DNA of 15,058 nucleotides from an uncultured Eubacteriales bacterium. Lineage in GTDB: Bacteria > Bacillota > Clostridia > Oscillospirales > CAG-272. A program made the position numbers and the translations under genes. Shown in pieces: positions 14,791-15,058 of this stretch. Each line of letters opens with the position of its first letter. Position 1 is the stretch's first letter. The stretch covers positions 1-15,058 of the forward strand of contig CAKTAA010000055.1 of assembly GCA_934526185.1 (NCBI GenBank), written 5' to 3'. The notes under the pieces were generated by a model. That model saw only the letters and a program-made list of their open reading frames with translations. It searched no databases and was not told the origin of the DNA.

Positions 14791-14826
14791 CCTCTCCGCC
14801 GGTATTTTAAAATACCGGCGGAGAGG
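14791..14826. repeat. 36-bp perfect palindrome (possible terminator)
   Basis: CCTCTCCGCCGGTATTTT (14791-14808) is followed directly by its exact reverse complement (14809-14826). As RNA it would form about 16 pairs closed by TTAA. It lies 113 bp after the zinc-ribbon gene and 62 bp before the next start. No T-run follows on the plus strand; the minus strand has only GTTTGTTC. It may terminate the zinc-ribbon transcript, but this is not a standard form. Confidence 0.6.
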
Positions 14827-14888
14827 ATATGGTACACTTTGTTCAGTATTTAAAACTGATTGAAATATACGATATTTAAAGGAGAAAA

Positions 14889-15058
14889 ATGAAAATAACA
14901 TTTATCGGAACAAGTCACGGTTATCCGGAGCCTCACCGCAGGTGTAGCTGCACGATGCTTGAAATTGGCGGGGGATTTTACTTCATTGACATGGGAACAA
15001 GCGCCTCTGAGGAGCTCACACGCCGCGGCATTGCTTTCAACGATGTGAGAGGCATATT
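14889..15058 (+). CDS. Metallo-beta-lactamase-fold hydrolase, N-terminal fragment (runs off the window)
   Basis: Only the first 56 residues are visible, starting MKITFIGTSHGYPEPHRRCS. The opening beta-strand with IGTSHG, then CTMLEIGGGFYFIDMGTSAS and LTRRGIAFNDVRGI, is the usual start of the metallo-beta-lactamase fold of the RNase Z/phosphodiesterase type. In that pattern the IDMG turn comes before the zinc-binding HxHxDH motif, which would follow just after the window. The substrate cannot be told from this part. The ATG at 14889 follows AAAGGAG by 4 nt. It is preceded by the perfect palindrome at 14791-14826, so it probably starts its own transcript. Confidence 0.75.
   Translation, partial: MKITFIGTSHGYPEPHRRCSCTMLEIGGGFYFIDMGTSASEELTRRGIAFNDVRGI

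Overview
The window looks like a chromosomal segment of an anaerobic, fermentative Clostridia-type Firmicute, plausibly of the Ruminococcaceae/Oscillospiraceae kind. The grounds are a clostridial-type pyruvate,phosphate dikinase, strong AAGGAGG ribosome sites, a DRTGG / HATPase / iron-sulfur cassette of the sort found beside clostridial [FeFe]-hydrogenase genes, and a YfhO-family membrane protein. No rRNA, tRNA, CRISPR array or insertion sequence was seen. The taxonomic placement is inference from gene content, not from a marker gene.

Left part (minus strand, 1-2616): the front of a Kdp high-affinity potassium pump operon, reading right to left. The order is a 64-aa membrane protein, a 32-aa membrane peptide, kdpF (26 aa), kdpA, and the start of kdpB, which runs off the edge. 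The region 2617-3077 has no convincing gene. It holds two strong minus-strand intrinsic terminators: one closes ppdK, and a second lies about 240 nt further on with no gene between, so a leader or small RNA is possible. ppdK (3078-5714, minus) follows with both catalytic residues intact and a good promoter.

Middle (plus strand, 5941-9068): a sigma-A promoter with extended -10 drives a DRTGG protein and an RsbW-like HATPase. After a 289-bp gap full of dyad symmetries come a ferredoxin/[FeFe]-hydrogenase-like protein and a second DRTGG protein. This cassette normally sits with hydABC-type electron-bifurcating hydrogenase genes, but none is in the window. The iron-sulfur protein keeps four cluster-type cysteines but has lost the proton-transfer cysteine, so a redox-sensing or signalling role is more likely than hydrogen turnover.

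Right part (plus strand, 9116-15058): an ECF sigma factor, its presumed zinc-binding membrane anti-sigma factor, and a 960-aa YfhO-family membrane protein follow with no terminator seen. An envelope-response operon is therefore plausible, possibly co-transcribed with the DRTGG cassette. The anti-sigma start region carries a (GCAA)4 repeat between a strong Shine-Dalgarno and the ATG, and changes in copy number would switch which start codon is in frame. A double zinc-ribbon membrane protein, a 36-bp perfect palindrome and the beginning of a metallo-beta-lactamase-fold hydrolase complete the window.
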